Assembly (NCBI GenBank): GCA_012295275.1
Contig: CM022678.1
Location: 19,645,056-19,709,055, forward strand
Direction of reading: 5' to 3'
Length of the DNA: 64,000 bases
DNA from: Chrysomallon squamiferum
Lineage: Eukaryota > Mollusca > Gastropoda > Neomphalida > Peltospiridae
This document shows positions 36,365-48,785 of the stretch, in pieces; position 1 is the stretch's first letter, and the number at the start of each line of letters is the position of its first letter. The notes beneath the pieces were generated by a model. It was given only the letters and a program-made list of their open reading frames with translations. It searched no databases and was not told the origin of the DNA. A program made the translations under genes and the position numbers.

Positions 36365-39300
36365 TATAACTAATGGTTATATAAAGTTATTCTGTTTCAA
36401 GTTTCAGACTTGAATTTAAGATGAGATAAAAATATTAAAATCTTTTTAAAACAAGTTTATGTTTCAACAATGAAAATTAGATAAAATTCAAACACACATT
36501 TCTGCTTGAGGCTTGAATTTAAAATGAAGCAAAAATATACTAATTCCATAAAAAAAAAAAAAAAAAGAAGAAAGGTTTCAGGATCAGATTTGAATTTAAA
36601 ATGAGATAAAAACATATTAACTATAAATATGTTTGAGTTTGATAATGAACATAAGATAAAAATGAACTAATTCTGTAATAAGATTAAGTTTCAGACTTCA
36701 GTTTAAGGTTGAAATACAAATACTAAAGTCACAGATGCAGTTTCGTGCTTCTGCCTTTGTAATTAAGTGCACACGCACTTTATACAGTTCTTGTTACAGT
36801 TTCAAATTTAAGATAATTATAGAAACTCTATCAATCAGTGTGTGTTTCAGCCTTGAAACTGAGAAGAAATTTGGAAAACTAGAAAAACCTGTACAAGTTC
36901 ATTTGTCAGTCATTTTAATCAGCTTAACATCTGTAAGAAAAACAATAAAATCATCTTTCTCATCAAACACAGTTCAAAAGTTCCCACAGCACAGAGTGAC
37001 CAGCGGTCAGTCCTCTGTCCAGCCCTCACCTGGGTGATCAGTACATTCAGGTGAGAATCAATTACCATGTCCCGATCCACCTGGTGTTAGTTTCAGTGTA
37101 CACTATTTGACCTCGTGTCACACTCCTGTGAGATCAAAACCGCACTATTGAAATGACCCGAGTTAGGTCAAACTGACATGAAAATTGACCCCAGTTCCAA
37201 TAAATATGATGCAGCAAATCATGACATGCACAGTATGCAGGTTTTGAGGAGGGGTGGTATAGATAACAAATAGATAGATAGGGTGATAGATATAATGTGA
37301 TAGATAACAAATAGAATGGGTGGTCTCACAGAAAGAATTGCACGAAGCCTGAGTTATTCACTAAGTGATGCAATAATGATTGATTTATATAATGTTTTAC
37401 ACATGGACACACACACACACACACATATATTTATACGTACACCATATTTCACACACACACACACACACAAAACATTTCATATATATATTTTTTGCACTCC
37501 TCCATATTTTTTAATGTGTAATAAGTCACATCTAATAATTCATATATAACAACAACAACAACAACAACAACAATAATAATAATAATAATTCACATCTACA
37601 TATTTGATATACAAACTTGTTTTTTGTTATTTTGATTTCTCCATTTTTGTACACACAATAATTTTACCTATTTGATATATATAATATTTCACATCTACAT
37701 GATTAATACATATATAATATTTTACATCTACATTTTTGATATATTTAATATTTCACATCTACATGATTAATACATATATAATATTTTACATCTCCATATA
37801 TTTGATATACATACAATATTTCACATCTCCCTATTTTATATACATAATAAATCACATCTTCATATTTAATATTTAATATATTGTAATAAATATAACAATT
37901 AGTATCTCCTGTCACTTGTTTACTGCTTAAACATATATAAAAAGTTATTTTAATAGATTTTTAGAGGCATGTTGCTCAGTGTGTTGTCCATTAAAGAGAA
38001 TTCAGTGTGTAATTATAAAAGCATGTTTTTGAATGATGGGTGTGTATTAACAGTTTTACAGTCACACTAACTGCATCAAGTGACAGTAATTTATTTCTCA
38101 CCTGAATCTAGCTGACAGGTTGTCTGCTCATTTACATCTTACCTGACCCACATAAACCCTACAACTCTATCTCTGCATAAACAACACTGGAGAAAAAGTT
38201 TTAAAACACTTGAGAAAGTGCATGTAAACAAAACTGAGCTGTACACAAACAATACTGAACTGCATAAAGAACACTACAAAATATGTATAGGACTGTCATA
38301 AACAATAATGTGCATAGTGATCTCTAGGTATACAACAAGGAACATTTTACATAAACAACACTGATCTGCATAAAGAACACTATAAAATATGTATAGGACT
38401 TTCATAAACAATAATGTGCATAGTGATCTCTACATATTCAACAAGGAAACATTGTACATAAACAACACTGATCTGCATAAAGAACACTATAAAATATGTA
38501 TAGGACTGTCATAAACAATAATGTGTAATAGTGATCTCTACATATTCAACAAGGAAACATTGTACATAAACAACACTGAACTCTACATAAAGAATGCTAT
38601 AAAAGATGTGTAGGATTGTCATAAACAAAGTATATAAACAGTAGTGAAAATAAAAATATATATAAACAGTAGTGATCTCTACATATTCAACAAGAAACAT
38701 TGTACATAAACAGTAGTGAAACTATAAATCATACATATAAATAATATTTAATCTCTACATATTCAAACAAAACATTGTACATAAACAACACTGAACTCTA
38801 CAAAAGAATGCTATAAAAACAACACTGAACTGCAGATAAACAATACTGAACTGTACATAAACAACACAGAACTCTACACAAACAAAACTACATAAACAAC
38901 AGTAAACTGTACAAAAATTATTCTGAATTCTACATAATGAACATTGAGAAAAAATCTACACAAATAAACTGAAATCTGGATAAGTAGTACTGAACTCTAC
39001 ATAAACAGTACTGGAAAAGAAATACATAAACAACTCTGAACTCTACATAAATAATGCTGGAAAGGATGTATATAAACAACACAGAAAGGTAAAGAATGCT
39101 GAACTCTACATAATGTGCACTGGAAAAAGGTACATAAACAATGCTGAAATCTATATAAACAATACTGAATTCTACATAAACAACACTGAACTTTACATAA
39201 ACAAAACTGAACTCTACATAAACAACACTGGACTTTACATAAACAATGCTGGACTCTACATAAACAATACTGAATTTTACATAAACAATACTGAAATCTA

Positions 39301-39718
39301 CATAAATAATTCTGAACTTTATATAAATAATGCTGAACTCTATATAAACAATACTAAATTTTACATAAAAATTGAACTTTGGAAACGATGCTGAACTCTA
39401 CATAAACAATACTGAACTCTACATCAAAATGCTTTTTGTAAAAAAAATCTGGAAAACGTGAACAAACATCAATATTGAACTCTACATAAACTCCTGAACC
39501 ACTCTTCATAAAACTGGAAAAGAAGTGAAATATCTACATAAATAACATAAATAATTTTGAAAAAAAAATGTACATAAACATCACTAGGACATCTACATAA
39601 AAACCATTTCTAAACAAGTGAAATATCTACATAAATAACTGAAGGACATCTCAAAGTAAAATATTTTTATCTTAGATCATCTTTGAACATCTCAACATGG
39701 AATATTTTTATCTTAGAT

Positions 39719-39760
<42 letters not shown>

Positions 39761-40296
39761 TATATAAAAAAAAAAAAAAAAAAGAAGAAGAAGAAAGTTG
39801 CTGATCTGGTAAACAAAATGTAAATTAATTTCTAGTTTGTATAGTTTCTAATTTCAACTCGAATCGTGTTTATCCAGACGGCAGACAGGGTAGTGTATTG
39901 TACCGTGCAGAGAGCAAAGTAAAATGGTACATACTGACTGACGTTGCTTTAACAAACTCTGATTGTTAGCACCTCATGTTTAAAACATATCTCATCAGCT
40001 TGAGCATTCTGTGTAATATTTATATAATATATCAGATGTGAGGATTATACTCTTCCCTTGTTAATGTAGCAAGGTTGTTCGTTTTGTTGAACATTATTAT
40101 GCAAATTCCCCCAACTTTACCTACATCACAGAATAGTTTGAAAGTGACAGAAAAACTGTCTACGTATTTAGATTTAGCTCGCGTGATCTTGATTTCTTTT
40201 CTTTTTTTTTTTTCTTTTTTGATGTATTGTGGGTTTTTTAAGGGTTTTTATTTCAAACGATTCATCATTTATAGGGAAGTTTTTTTTCTTTCTTTC

Positions 40297-40327
<31 letters not shown>

Positions 40328-41635
40328 TTTTTAATATACTTAAGTAGCTTCAGTTAATCCAGTGGAAAAACAACAATAAATAAATAAATAAATAATATCC
40401 ATACAAAAGAAAAGCATTTTATATGTATAATTACTTAAACTTTTTTTTATGATTAATTTAAGACAATACTGATATTTTCCACTTGTTTTCAAATTTAAAA
40501 AAGTGATTTATGTATTTCAGTACAATTTGTTATGGTTTTCAGTTTCACGTTGTTTTAATTTTTTACTTCGATGTTTTGACGTCTGCTTTACACACTGTCA
40601 GACATTGTAACTTTTTCATGGCATCTTTTAATACGTTTTTAAAATTATTTTCAGTGATATATTTCAACATTTTAATTATTTTTAATGATATATTTCAACA
40701 TTTTAATTATTTTTCAATGACATATTTCAACATTTTAATAATTTCAATGAAATTTAATATTATTTTTAGCATATATGTGTATTCAGCATATTTTAATATA
40801 TTAATTATTTTCAATGATGTATTTCAACATTTTAATTAAATTCAGTGCCATTTTAACAATTATTTTCATCTTAGACATTTGTATTATTTTTATTTTGGTG
40901 TATTTCCATTTTACTTACAAATGACATTTTAAAACATTTAAATGATCTATTTTCAAACATTAAATATATATTTTGCTGTTTCCTTTACAGTTCTTTTCCT
41001 GATGTTTTCAAATTTTTATATATATTTTTTTGTTTTCAAACTTTAAATATATAAATGACATTTTAATGGATAATTTTAAATTTTTATTTTATTTATTTGT
41101 TTTATTTTGCAGCGACGAAACTTTTTTCTTTTTTTTTTTCTTTTATTATTATTATTATTATTATATTTTATTTAATTTTTTTTACACTTTTCCAAATTGT
41201 TTAGTTTTTTTTAACTGTGACGTTTTCAATAAATTTAAATTTGTATTTTTAGCGATGGTAAACCATGCGTATCACGAAATATTTCAGCAGAGCATTCTGG
41301 TTTTTCATCAACAGATATCAACTGGTAATTAACCCTTTATATACTGTGACACAAACTCTGCATTCAAACATGAACTGTATATTTATTTTAACCCTTTATA
41401 CGATGGAACAGAAACGCTGCACACAGACATCCTCTGTTATTTAGATTAACTCTTTATGTTACCATGCTTGAGAAACACTTTATATTATAACATATACAAT
41501 TGTGTGTGTGTGTGTGCGCGCGCGCGACAGCACTGAATGAAACATGTAAATTTGTTTACTCGTTTACAGAAATTTCTGTTTTGCACGACACGGTATTTTT
41601 AACTATTGTACTGTTTCCATGACAACATATTACAG
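36204..41635 (+). repeat. Intron 3 (largest intron)
   Basis: Contains (GTAT)n(GT)n at 36287-36364; a 70-bp degenerate unit (GTTTCAGACTTGAATTTAAAATGAGATAAAA type) at 36395-36720; AC, CAA and AAT runs at 37409-37590; 'CACATCTACATATTTGATAT' repeats at 37590-37870; a 21-bp 'CTACATAAACAATACTGAA' array at 38210-39430; a T-run/A-run palindrome at 39721-39783; T-runs to 40332; and an 'ATATTTCAACATTTTAATTA' array at 40650-40850. A unique block at 36960-37250 has an exon-like edge (CATTCAG|GTGAGA near 37048) but no in-frame join. Confidence 0.8.
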
Positions 41636-41744
41636 GTATGTACTAATATGGGTGAACCGCCCACTGGCTCTGTGGATTGTCAAGCTCGTGCTGTCTGTGG
41701 TCACTCTCGTCAAAGCCTCTGTCCATGTCTACGTGATGACCAAG
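41636..41744 (+). CDS. KCNT: Slo2 exon 4 (S2 helix)
   Basis: Encodes YVLIWVNRPLALWIVKLVLS followed by VVTLVKASVHVYVMTK; this matches the KCNT 'ILWVERKMTLWAIQVI' segment and S2. Acceptor ATTACAG, donor CAAG|GTGAGA. Enters phase 2, leaves phase 0. The S1-S2 loop encoded by exons 3/4 is short and lacks the Cys/Asn-rich insert of vertebrate KCNT. Confidence 0.92.
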
Positions 41745-42655
41745 GTGAGACAAAGGTGTGATTATCTTAATTAACACAGGTGTGTAAGTAAAACTCAGGT
41801 GTGTAAACAAAATGCAGGCAAGCTTAATTGAAATATCTGTGTAGTTAATTACGTATCTGCTTGTAATTTAGACTGAATGTAATTTCAGATTTAGAACTGA
41901 AGAGTGTGTCAGGTGTCATTTTGAGCTAAAAAAATGTTTTATACATGGAATAATGGGAAAAAATCTCACAGTTAGTTTGCATGGGGATTCGTCTTATTTG
42001 AGGCCTTTAGACGGAATTGAATTTCACGAGTACGACTAAATACCCCCACAAAATTTTCTTTCCATTTATTGTGCACTGGAAAGAGAGAAAAAAAAAAAAA
42101 ACATTAAAAGAAAAAACATTTTTCTACTGGAGACTGAAATTTTAATGGGGTTTTCTAGAATAAAAATATTTTGTGCATGAACGTGGTCTGTCGAACTCTG
42201 TTGTCACATGGTACGTAAAAGCCTTAAACAGTTCAAAGCCAGACAGTGATGAACTAGTTGAGGGTTTCTGTGCATTATTCAGATAACTGAGGGTTGAGAA
42301 ACTATTTGAAATGTAGTAATAACTACTAATATTCGCCTAACTTTGTTTTATTGAAATTTAGACCTGAAAATCATTTGTTGTGATCTGGGTCTGCTGAATG
42401 TTGTTAGACCTTTCGAATGCTATCTGTATTTTATAGTGAATTGATTCATAGTTTCTGAATTATGATAGTTTGATAGAGGTGAAATAGAAAAAGAAATAGT
42501 ATCTTTATAAATTTAAAATTGTAACCATATAAAGTGCATTAGAAGGTATTAATACTAATCTAAACAACATTTAATATGTTGGTGTATTGGTGTGTTAGGA
42601 TATTCATTAATAACTCGTCGATATCTAACAGGAGACGTTTTGTTGAATTTTTCAG
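41745..42655 (+). other. Intron 4
   Basis: Starts with three 'CAGGTGTGTAA' copies (41745-41830) that resemble the donor. The rest is unique AT-rich sequence without exons. Confidence 0.55.
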
Positions 42656-42730
42656 GGAACGCGTCGAGAGAATATTTTACATTATTCTTTTCTGCTGGAG
42701 TTATTCTGTTCAGTAACCATCATTGTAACA
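42656..42730 (+). CDS. KCNT: Slo2 exon 5 (S3 helix)
   Basis: 25 codons reading GTRRENILHYSFLLELFCSV then TIIVT, corresponding to KCNT '[23 protein letters not shown]'. Acceptor TTTTTCAG, donor AACA|GTAAGT, both phase 0. Confidence 0.88.
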
Positions 42731-43269
42731 GTAAGTAACAAGCACATCAGACATACATCTCTATAACAACAGTAACCACTGATAACACTATATATAATTA
42801 TAATGTAAAGTTACACTGTTTTACAGTGTAACAATATGCAGTCAGCGATACAGTAGAACGTAACCATTATGTTACAATATATAAACATTAGTACACTAAA
42901 CTATTCATTAGTAAGTAACAATGTAAATATATACTATGCGTACAACAGTCGGTATCCATGATAATATTTAATGAAATGTGTGATATTTAAGTTTTAACTG
43001 TAAGATAATTAGAACAATAAAAAAAAATATATTTTCAACAAGTGATTTAAATAACCGAATTCATAAAATAGCAATGTGTGTGTTACATTTCATTAGTTTA
43101 ATACGTGTATTCAGAAAAACTGTAACATGTGGTAATATTTGTGAATCAGATATTAAAGAATGTCTTTTTATTCATTTTAGTAAAGTGTAGTTTAGAAGTG
43201 AAACACACGAGCGAGTTATAATTCTGTTAACTACTTTAATTTTACAAATTAAAATTAATTTAATTACAG
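42731..43269 (+). other. Intron 5
   Basis: AT-rich, with scattered GTAAGTAAC and GTAACCA words that resemble the donor junction (for example near 42911). No other structure seen. Confidence 0.5.
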
Positions 43270-43356
43270 ATGTTCCATCCACTGAAGCTACAACATGTTT
43301 TTGTTCCTACTTTCATTCGCTGCTGGTTGGCAAAGGAGGCTTTGCAGAGAATTTTA
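43270..43356 (+). CDS. KCNT: Slo2 exon 6 (S4 region)
   Basis: 29 codons, MFHPLKLQHVFVPTFIRCWL then AKEALQRIL, matching KCNT '[26 protein letters not shown]'. S4 carries few basic residues, as in other Slo2 channels, which are weakly voltage-dependent. Phase 0 at both ends; donor TTTTA|GTGAGA. Confidence 0.92.
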
Positions 43357-43519
43357 GTGAGAAACGTTTTTATTTTGTTCCTTTCTGAAATACAAATATT
43401 TATTCCAATTTTATTTATTTGCTAACTATTTTTTTCTTACTGTTATTTTTTTGTGTTTACTTATCTGAATTTGTCTAATAATCATCATCACCATCATCAT
43501 TATCATATTATTAACCTAT

Positions 43520-43551
<32 letters not shown>

Positions 43552-43745
43552 CGAGGAATAAAAATAACAGAAGAAATAAATAAAATGACTGCATTATTAA
43601 TAAACAATGAAAATAACTACAACAGCATTAAAATATAAAAGTTTTTATTACTTAGTTTGAGTAAAAGAATCTAAAATCAAAACGAATGTTGAAGAAAATA
43701 ATCAAGCAAAAATGTTGATAATTTCAACTTTCACTTTTTTTATAG
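43357..43745 (+). other. Intron 6
   Basis: Unique AT-rich DNA with an ATC run near 43480 and an (AGT)n run at 43520-43551. Confidence 0.6.
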
Positions 43746-43849
43746 AATGACCTTCACCTTACAAAACAGCGTTTCCAGACAATTTCAGTGACGTTGTCAC
43801 AGCAGATGTTGTTACTCAATGTCACACTTTTCTGTCTGATCTTCACAAC
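43746..43849 (+). CDS. KCNT: Slo2 exon 7 (S4-S5 linker and S5)
   Basis: Encodes NDLHLTKQRFQTISVTLSQQ then MLLLNVTLFCLIFT. NDLH is diagnostic for KCNT (NDLHRAIQRTQS), and the second half is S5. Exit phase 2 before CACAAC|GTAAGT. The donor junction is the first unit of a long array. Confidence 0.92.
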
Positions 43850-44480
43850 GTAAGTTACATCATCATACTTCACAACATAAGTTACATCATCATACTTCCC
43901 TTAAGTTACATCATCATACTTCACAACATATGTTACATCATCATACTTCATAAGGTAAGTTACATCATCATACTTCCTTTAAGTTACATCATCATACTTC
44001 ACTACATATGTTACATCATCATACCTTCACAAGGTAACAACATCATCACACTTCCCGTAAGTTACATCATCATACTTCACAAGGTAAGTTACATCATTAT
44101 ACTTCCCTTAAGTTACACCATCATACTTCACAATGTAAGTTGCATCATACTTCACAACATAAGTTACATCATCATACTTCAAAATGTAAGTTACATCATC
44201 ATACTTCAGAATGTAAGTCGCATCATCATACTTCAAAATGTCAGTTACATCATACTTCACAGCATAAGATACATCATTATACTTCCCATAAGTTACATCA
44301 TCATACTTCACAATGTAAGTTACATAATCAGACTTAAGAATGTAAGTCACATCATCATACTTCACAACATAAGTTACATCATCATACTTCACAACATTAG
44401 TCACATCATCATACTTCACAGTGTTGCATTATACATCATACTTCCCGTGTTGCATCATACGTAAGTTCAATCATCATACC
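43850..44480 (+). repeat. 27-bp minisatellite made of exon 7 donor copies, about 23 units
   Basis: The consensus 'TACTTCACAACATAAGTTAC' plus 'ATCATCA' repeats the exon 7 end (CTTCACAAC) and its donor (GTAAGTTAC). Several units keep an intact GTAAGT (for example near 43955, 44085, 44134 and 44187); others have ATAAGT. Extending the exon through the first junction gives ACG TAA at once, so downstream donors would truncate the protein. Confidence 0.92.
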
Positions 44481-45318
44481 TCACACCATAAGTTACATGA
44501 TGACACTTCAGTTTGACAGTTGTTACTCAATGTTGCACCTCACAACTTAAATTACATTATATTTTACGGTGTAACAAGTTATTACTAAATGTTACACTTC
44601 AAGACGTAACACAATACTTCAAGTGGTAACACGTCATGACATAAGTAACACTGTCACTAATAATTTATGTCAAAGTGACACATCAATGAATGTGATACTG
44701 TCACAGATACAGTCTCTATACATAAACAAGAGCAGGACACAGTATGACACGTGCTACTGCTTTACTGAATGTCTGGCTTACTGTATAAAAAACTAACAGA
44801 TATGCTACTATTACTGAAACATAAGTTACTTGATATAGAAGTATTAAAACAGATTACTATTTTACAGACTCGTAGGAGAAGCATTGTGGAAGTTTTAATG
44901 TATGTTACTATTTTAAAGAGTGTGGGATGCAGTACTGAAAAATTATAACATATGTTACTGTTTTACATGATAGCTGAAAAGCAAGATGGAAATTTTAACA
45001 TACAAAATGATGTGAGATACAGTACTGAACACATCTATCTATTATGATTTTTTAAAGGATTTGAGAAATTTAACAGTAATTTAAAAGTTATAACACATAG
45101 GTTATTATTTTTACAGGATATGAGAAATTTAATAGTATATAAAAGTCATAACACATAGGTTCCTATTTTATAGGATATAATAAATTTAATAAAATAAATT
45201 TACTGTATATAAAATATATAAAAGTCATAACACACAGGTTACTATTTTATAGGATATAATAAATTTAATAGTATATAAAATATATAAAAGTCATAACACA
45301 CAGGTTACTCTTTTACAG
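44481..45318 (+). repeat. Rest of intron 7 with exon 8 acceptor copies
   Basis: From about 44740 the motif 'ACATANGTTACTATTTTACAG' followed by GATATG-like sequence recurs with decay. Clear acceptor-like AGs end at 45116, 45173 and 45252, before the true one at 45318. The copy at 45252 is 66 nt upstream (in phase), but a TAA follows directly. Confidence 0.8.
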
Positions 45319-45505
45319 GATATGTGGTATACAACACATACAACGTGGCAGTGAAGACAAGTCACTCAGCTTGTTTGAGTCTGTCTACTTCGTCATCGTG
45401 ACGTTCTCCACAGTCGGCTACGGGGACATCTCACCTGACATCTGGCTGGGACAGCTTTTCATGTTTGTCATGATCTGTGTGGCCTTCGCTTTCATACCTA
45501 GACAG
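45319..45505 (+). CDS. KCNT: Slo2 exon 8 (pore and S6)
   Basis: Encodes ICGIQHIQRGSEDKSLS, the pore helix FESVYFVIVTFS, the filter TVGYGD, then ISPDIWLGQ and S6 LFMFVMICVAFAFIPRQ. ICGIQH..RG and TFSTVGYGD match KCNT1/KCNT2 almost residue for residue and identify the family. TVGYGD, rather than TVGFGD/TVGYGN variants, indicates an ordinary K+-selective pore. Enters phase 2, leaves phase 0 before CAG|GTAGAT. Confidence 0.97.
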
Positions 45506-46160
45506 GTAGATATAAAACACCTGTGTTACCTTTAACAGGTGTGTTTTAGTTTTAAATACACACACACACACACACACACACACATTTTTACCTGTATATA
45601 AACACAGCCACACACACACACACACACACACACTATCACACACACATACTCACACAAACACAGTCACATGTACACACACACACAAACTATCACACACACA
45701 TACTCACACAAACACAGTCACATGTACACACACACACACACACACACACCTTTTAATATCTAACAAGTGTTTTACCTTTGAACAAAAACACAATTATATT
45801 ATTCCACAGTTTAACACATATCCTTTGTTTCCTGATACTGCATTTATATTTGTTAAATAATAAATAAATACTTCTTATACCTGTCTATATTTATTCTAAT
45901 GACAACAGCATTATTCAGTATATGTTTGATAACTGTCCATTACATTTTCTAATTGTTCCAGTTAATAAGTCAGTGTTAAAATTTTCACCTTTGATTTATT
46001 GAATCGTTTATTGTTAATTCATATTAAAAATAATTATTTACTGAATTATTTATTCTTAATTTATATTTCAAACCATCATTTAAAATATTTCTTCTGTCTG
46101 ATATAATTAACACTGTCAGTTGAACTGGTGTTGTAGTAGTTGTTGTGTTGGTGTTTTCAG
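45506..46160 (+). repeat. Intron 8 with (CA)n tracts
   Basis: CA runs at 45558-45584, 45610-45632, 45674-45685 and 45727-45750 are embedded in a duplicated 'CTATCACACACACATACTCA' segment (about 45632 and 45686). The rest is AT-rich. Confidence 0.85.
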
Positions 46161-46325
46161 CTAGAACAGATTGCAACAACGTGGATACAGAGGAAGAAGT
46201 CAGGAGGAGAGTTCAGTCGCAGGAAGTCAAGACGAAACAAGCATGTTGTAGTCTGTTCGACGTTGTTCACAACAGAAACTGTGATGAATTTCCTAAATGA
46301 ATTCTATGCACATCCGAAATTAGAG
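46161..46325 (+). CDS. KCNT: Slo2 exon 9 (post-S6 linker, start of RCK1)
   Basis: 55 codons: LEQIATTWIQRKKSGGEFSR, then the basic RKSRRNKHVVVCSTLF, then VMNFLNEFYAHPKLE. Matches KCNT 'W.ERQKSGGNYSR' and 'HVVLCV..L..D.LMDFLNEFYAHPRLQ'. HVVVCS is the first RCK1 beta strand. Phase 0 at both ends, acceptor GTTTTCAG, donor GAG|GTAGGT. Confidence 0.96.
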
Positions 46326-47071
<746 letters not shown>

Positions 47072-47208
47072 GAGCACACTGTTGTGTTGGTCAGCTCTCA
47101 GGAACTGGACACTACAATGCAGATGATATTCAAAGATCCTAAATGGGCAAACAGGGTTGTGTACATCCGTGGTTCTGTCCTCAAAGACGTTGATCTTAAA
47201 CGATGCAG
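47072..47208 (+). CDS. KCNT: Slo2 exon 10 (RCK1)
   Basis: Encodes EHTVVLVSSQELDTTMQMIF then KDPKWANRVVYIRGSVLKD and VDLKRC, matching KCNT '..[41 protein letters not shown]'. Acceptor ACTTTCAG, donor GCAG|GTAACG, exit phase 2. Confidence 0.95.
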
Positions 47209-47365
47209 GTAACGTTTTCATTTAGTCGGTTATTTTATTATTGTTGTTTATCATTCTTCTTCTTCTTCTTCTTTTTCTTCTTATTATTATTATTGTTATC
47301 ATATTATTATTATAATTGTTTAATTATCGTTATTATTATCATTATCATTCTTCTTCTTCTTCTTC

Positions 47366-47430
<65 letters not shown>

Positions 47431-47742
47431 TTCTTTTTTATTTACACCAAAAATAAATTATCATAACAATATAGGCCAAGTTAAGCAGAAATAAGTTCTA
47501 TTTAAGAAATGTTCAGTCTTTACTTTTTTGCAGATATTTCCTCAATATTTATAACTACAGTTAGTGCTTCATGTTTGTTTCACCATTAGTGACATCAAAA
47601 CTTGTTAATCTTTTATAGAATGTGTTGTATACAGAGCATAGATAATGTTTGAAAAAAGTATTTAAAAAAATTATAAATTAATATGTTTAAAAATGAGCAA
47701 AATTGAAAGGATATGTGTTAAAAGGAGTGAGTTGTGTTTCAG
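47209..47742 (+). repeat. Intron 10 with (TTC)n and (ATT)n
   Basis: CTT/ATT triplet tracts at 47252-47435. The remainder is AT-rich. Confidence 0.8.
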
Positions 47743-47806
47743 AATTAGTGAAGCCGATGCTTGTTTTTTCCTGGGTGACAAACAGAGTGGTGACACTGAC
47801 AGAGCA
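47743..47806 (+). CDS. KCNT: Slo2 exon 11 (RCK1)
   Basis: Encodes (R)ISEADACFFLGDKQSGDTDR and A, equivalent to KCNT 'M..GEACFIL..RNEVDRTAA'. 64 nt, enters phase 2 and leaves phase 0 before GCA|GTGAGT. Confidence 0.93.
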
Positions 47807-48493
47807 GTGAGTACTATTTTCTTGACAGTAATTTCAATTAACATCTGCTGGTTGTTACCTTATGTATATGTTATGTGATACATAAAATTGTTTATTTAGA
47901 AAAATTATTTTAAACTATACAGAAGATAATGTTTTGTTATTTAGAAGATAATTTAAAACTATTTAGAAGATAATTTAAAACTTTTTAGAAAATAATTTTA
48001 GATTATTAAGAAAATTATTTTAAATTACACAGAATATTGTTTTAAATTATTTAGAACATATTTCAAATTTGTATTAAACATTATTTAGTTACCATACTAC
48101 AAATATAATGAATACAGTTTACTGCCAAAGCAGCATAATTAGTCTCTTTAATTACTGCAATGTGTGTTATCATTTAATGCCAATAATCTGAAATATAGCA
48201 AAAATAAAAAAAATATATAATGAAAGTGTTTAACATACAGAAAGATAACTCTTGGTTACAGAGGTCTATAATATTAACTAAGAAGAAAAAACTCTAGGCA
48301 TTGTCCTTAAAATACAATTCAGTATATAAAAAAATTATGTTACAAACTTTAGGTACTGTGGTCACTACACATAAGGGGGGGATATCAAAACCTTGACCAA
48401 CATGGTGGTCACTACAGGACACAAGATGGAAATATTCAGATTAAAAGTCTGTACATACGCATGTCTGTCAGTGTGTTGTGTTTTATGTTGCAG
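47807..48493 (+). repeat. Intron 11 with TTTAGAAGATAAT repeats
   Basis: A 22-26-bp unit 'ATTTAGAAGATAATTTAAA' recurs at 47890-48080. The rest is unique. Confidence 0.6.
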
Positions 48494-48602
48494 GATCAGC
48501 ACTCTATTTTGAGATCTTGGGCAGTGAAAGATTTTGCTCCAAAATGTCCACAGTACATTCAGCTGTTCAAAACAGAAAACAAGATGCATGTAAAGTTTGC
48601 AG
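48494..48602 (+). CDS. KCNT: Slo2 exon 12 (RCK1)
   Basis: Encodes [20 protein letters not shown] then [16 protein letters not shown], nearly identical to KCNT '[36 protein letters not shown]', the most conserved RCK1 stretch. Exit phase 1 before GCAG|GTTAGT. A partial copy of its 3' half lies in the following intron. Confidence 0.97.
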
Positions 48603-48721
48603 GTTAGTATGCAACTGAAGGCCTTTCACTCTGTATGACAAGATTTAACATTCCCAGTACTATTCAGTAACATATAAGAAAGTGTTCTAGTTTGTTGTGC
48701 AGTGTGAACACACCTCTAAGA

Positions 48722-48785
48722 TATCCGCAATACATTCAGCTGTTCAAAACAAATACAAGATGCATGTAAAGTCTGCAGGTTAGTT
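48722..48785 (+). pseudogene. Duplicated 3' half of exon 12 with donor
   Basis: About 57 nt repeat the end of exon 12 (TACATTCAGCTGTTCAAAAC .. GATGCATGTAAAG) and its donor CTGCAG|GTTAGT, 176 nt downstream of the original. Similarity continues into the intron, so the duplicated unit is about 176 bp. The copy has lost one base in the ACAGAAAAC part, which breaks its frame. Confidence 0.85.

Noticed and set aside
36735-37048. Possible alternative exon in intron 3 ending CATTCAG|GTGAGA
   Set aside because: No acceptor choice joins exon 3 (phase 2) without a stop, so it is not supported as coding. A poison exon cannot be excluded.
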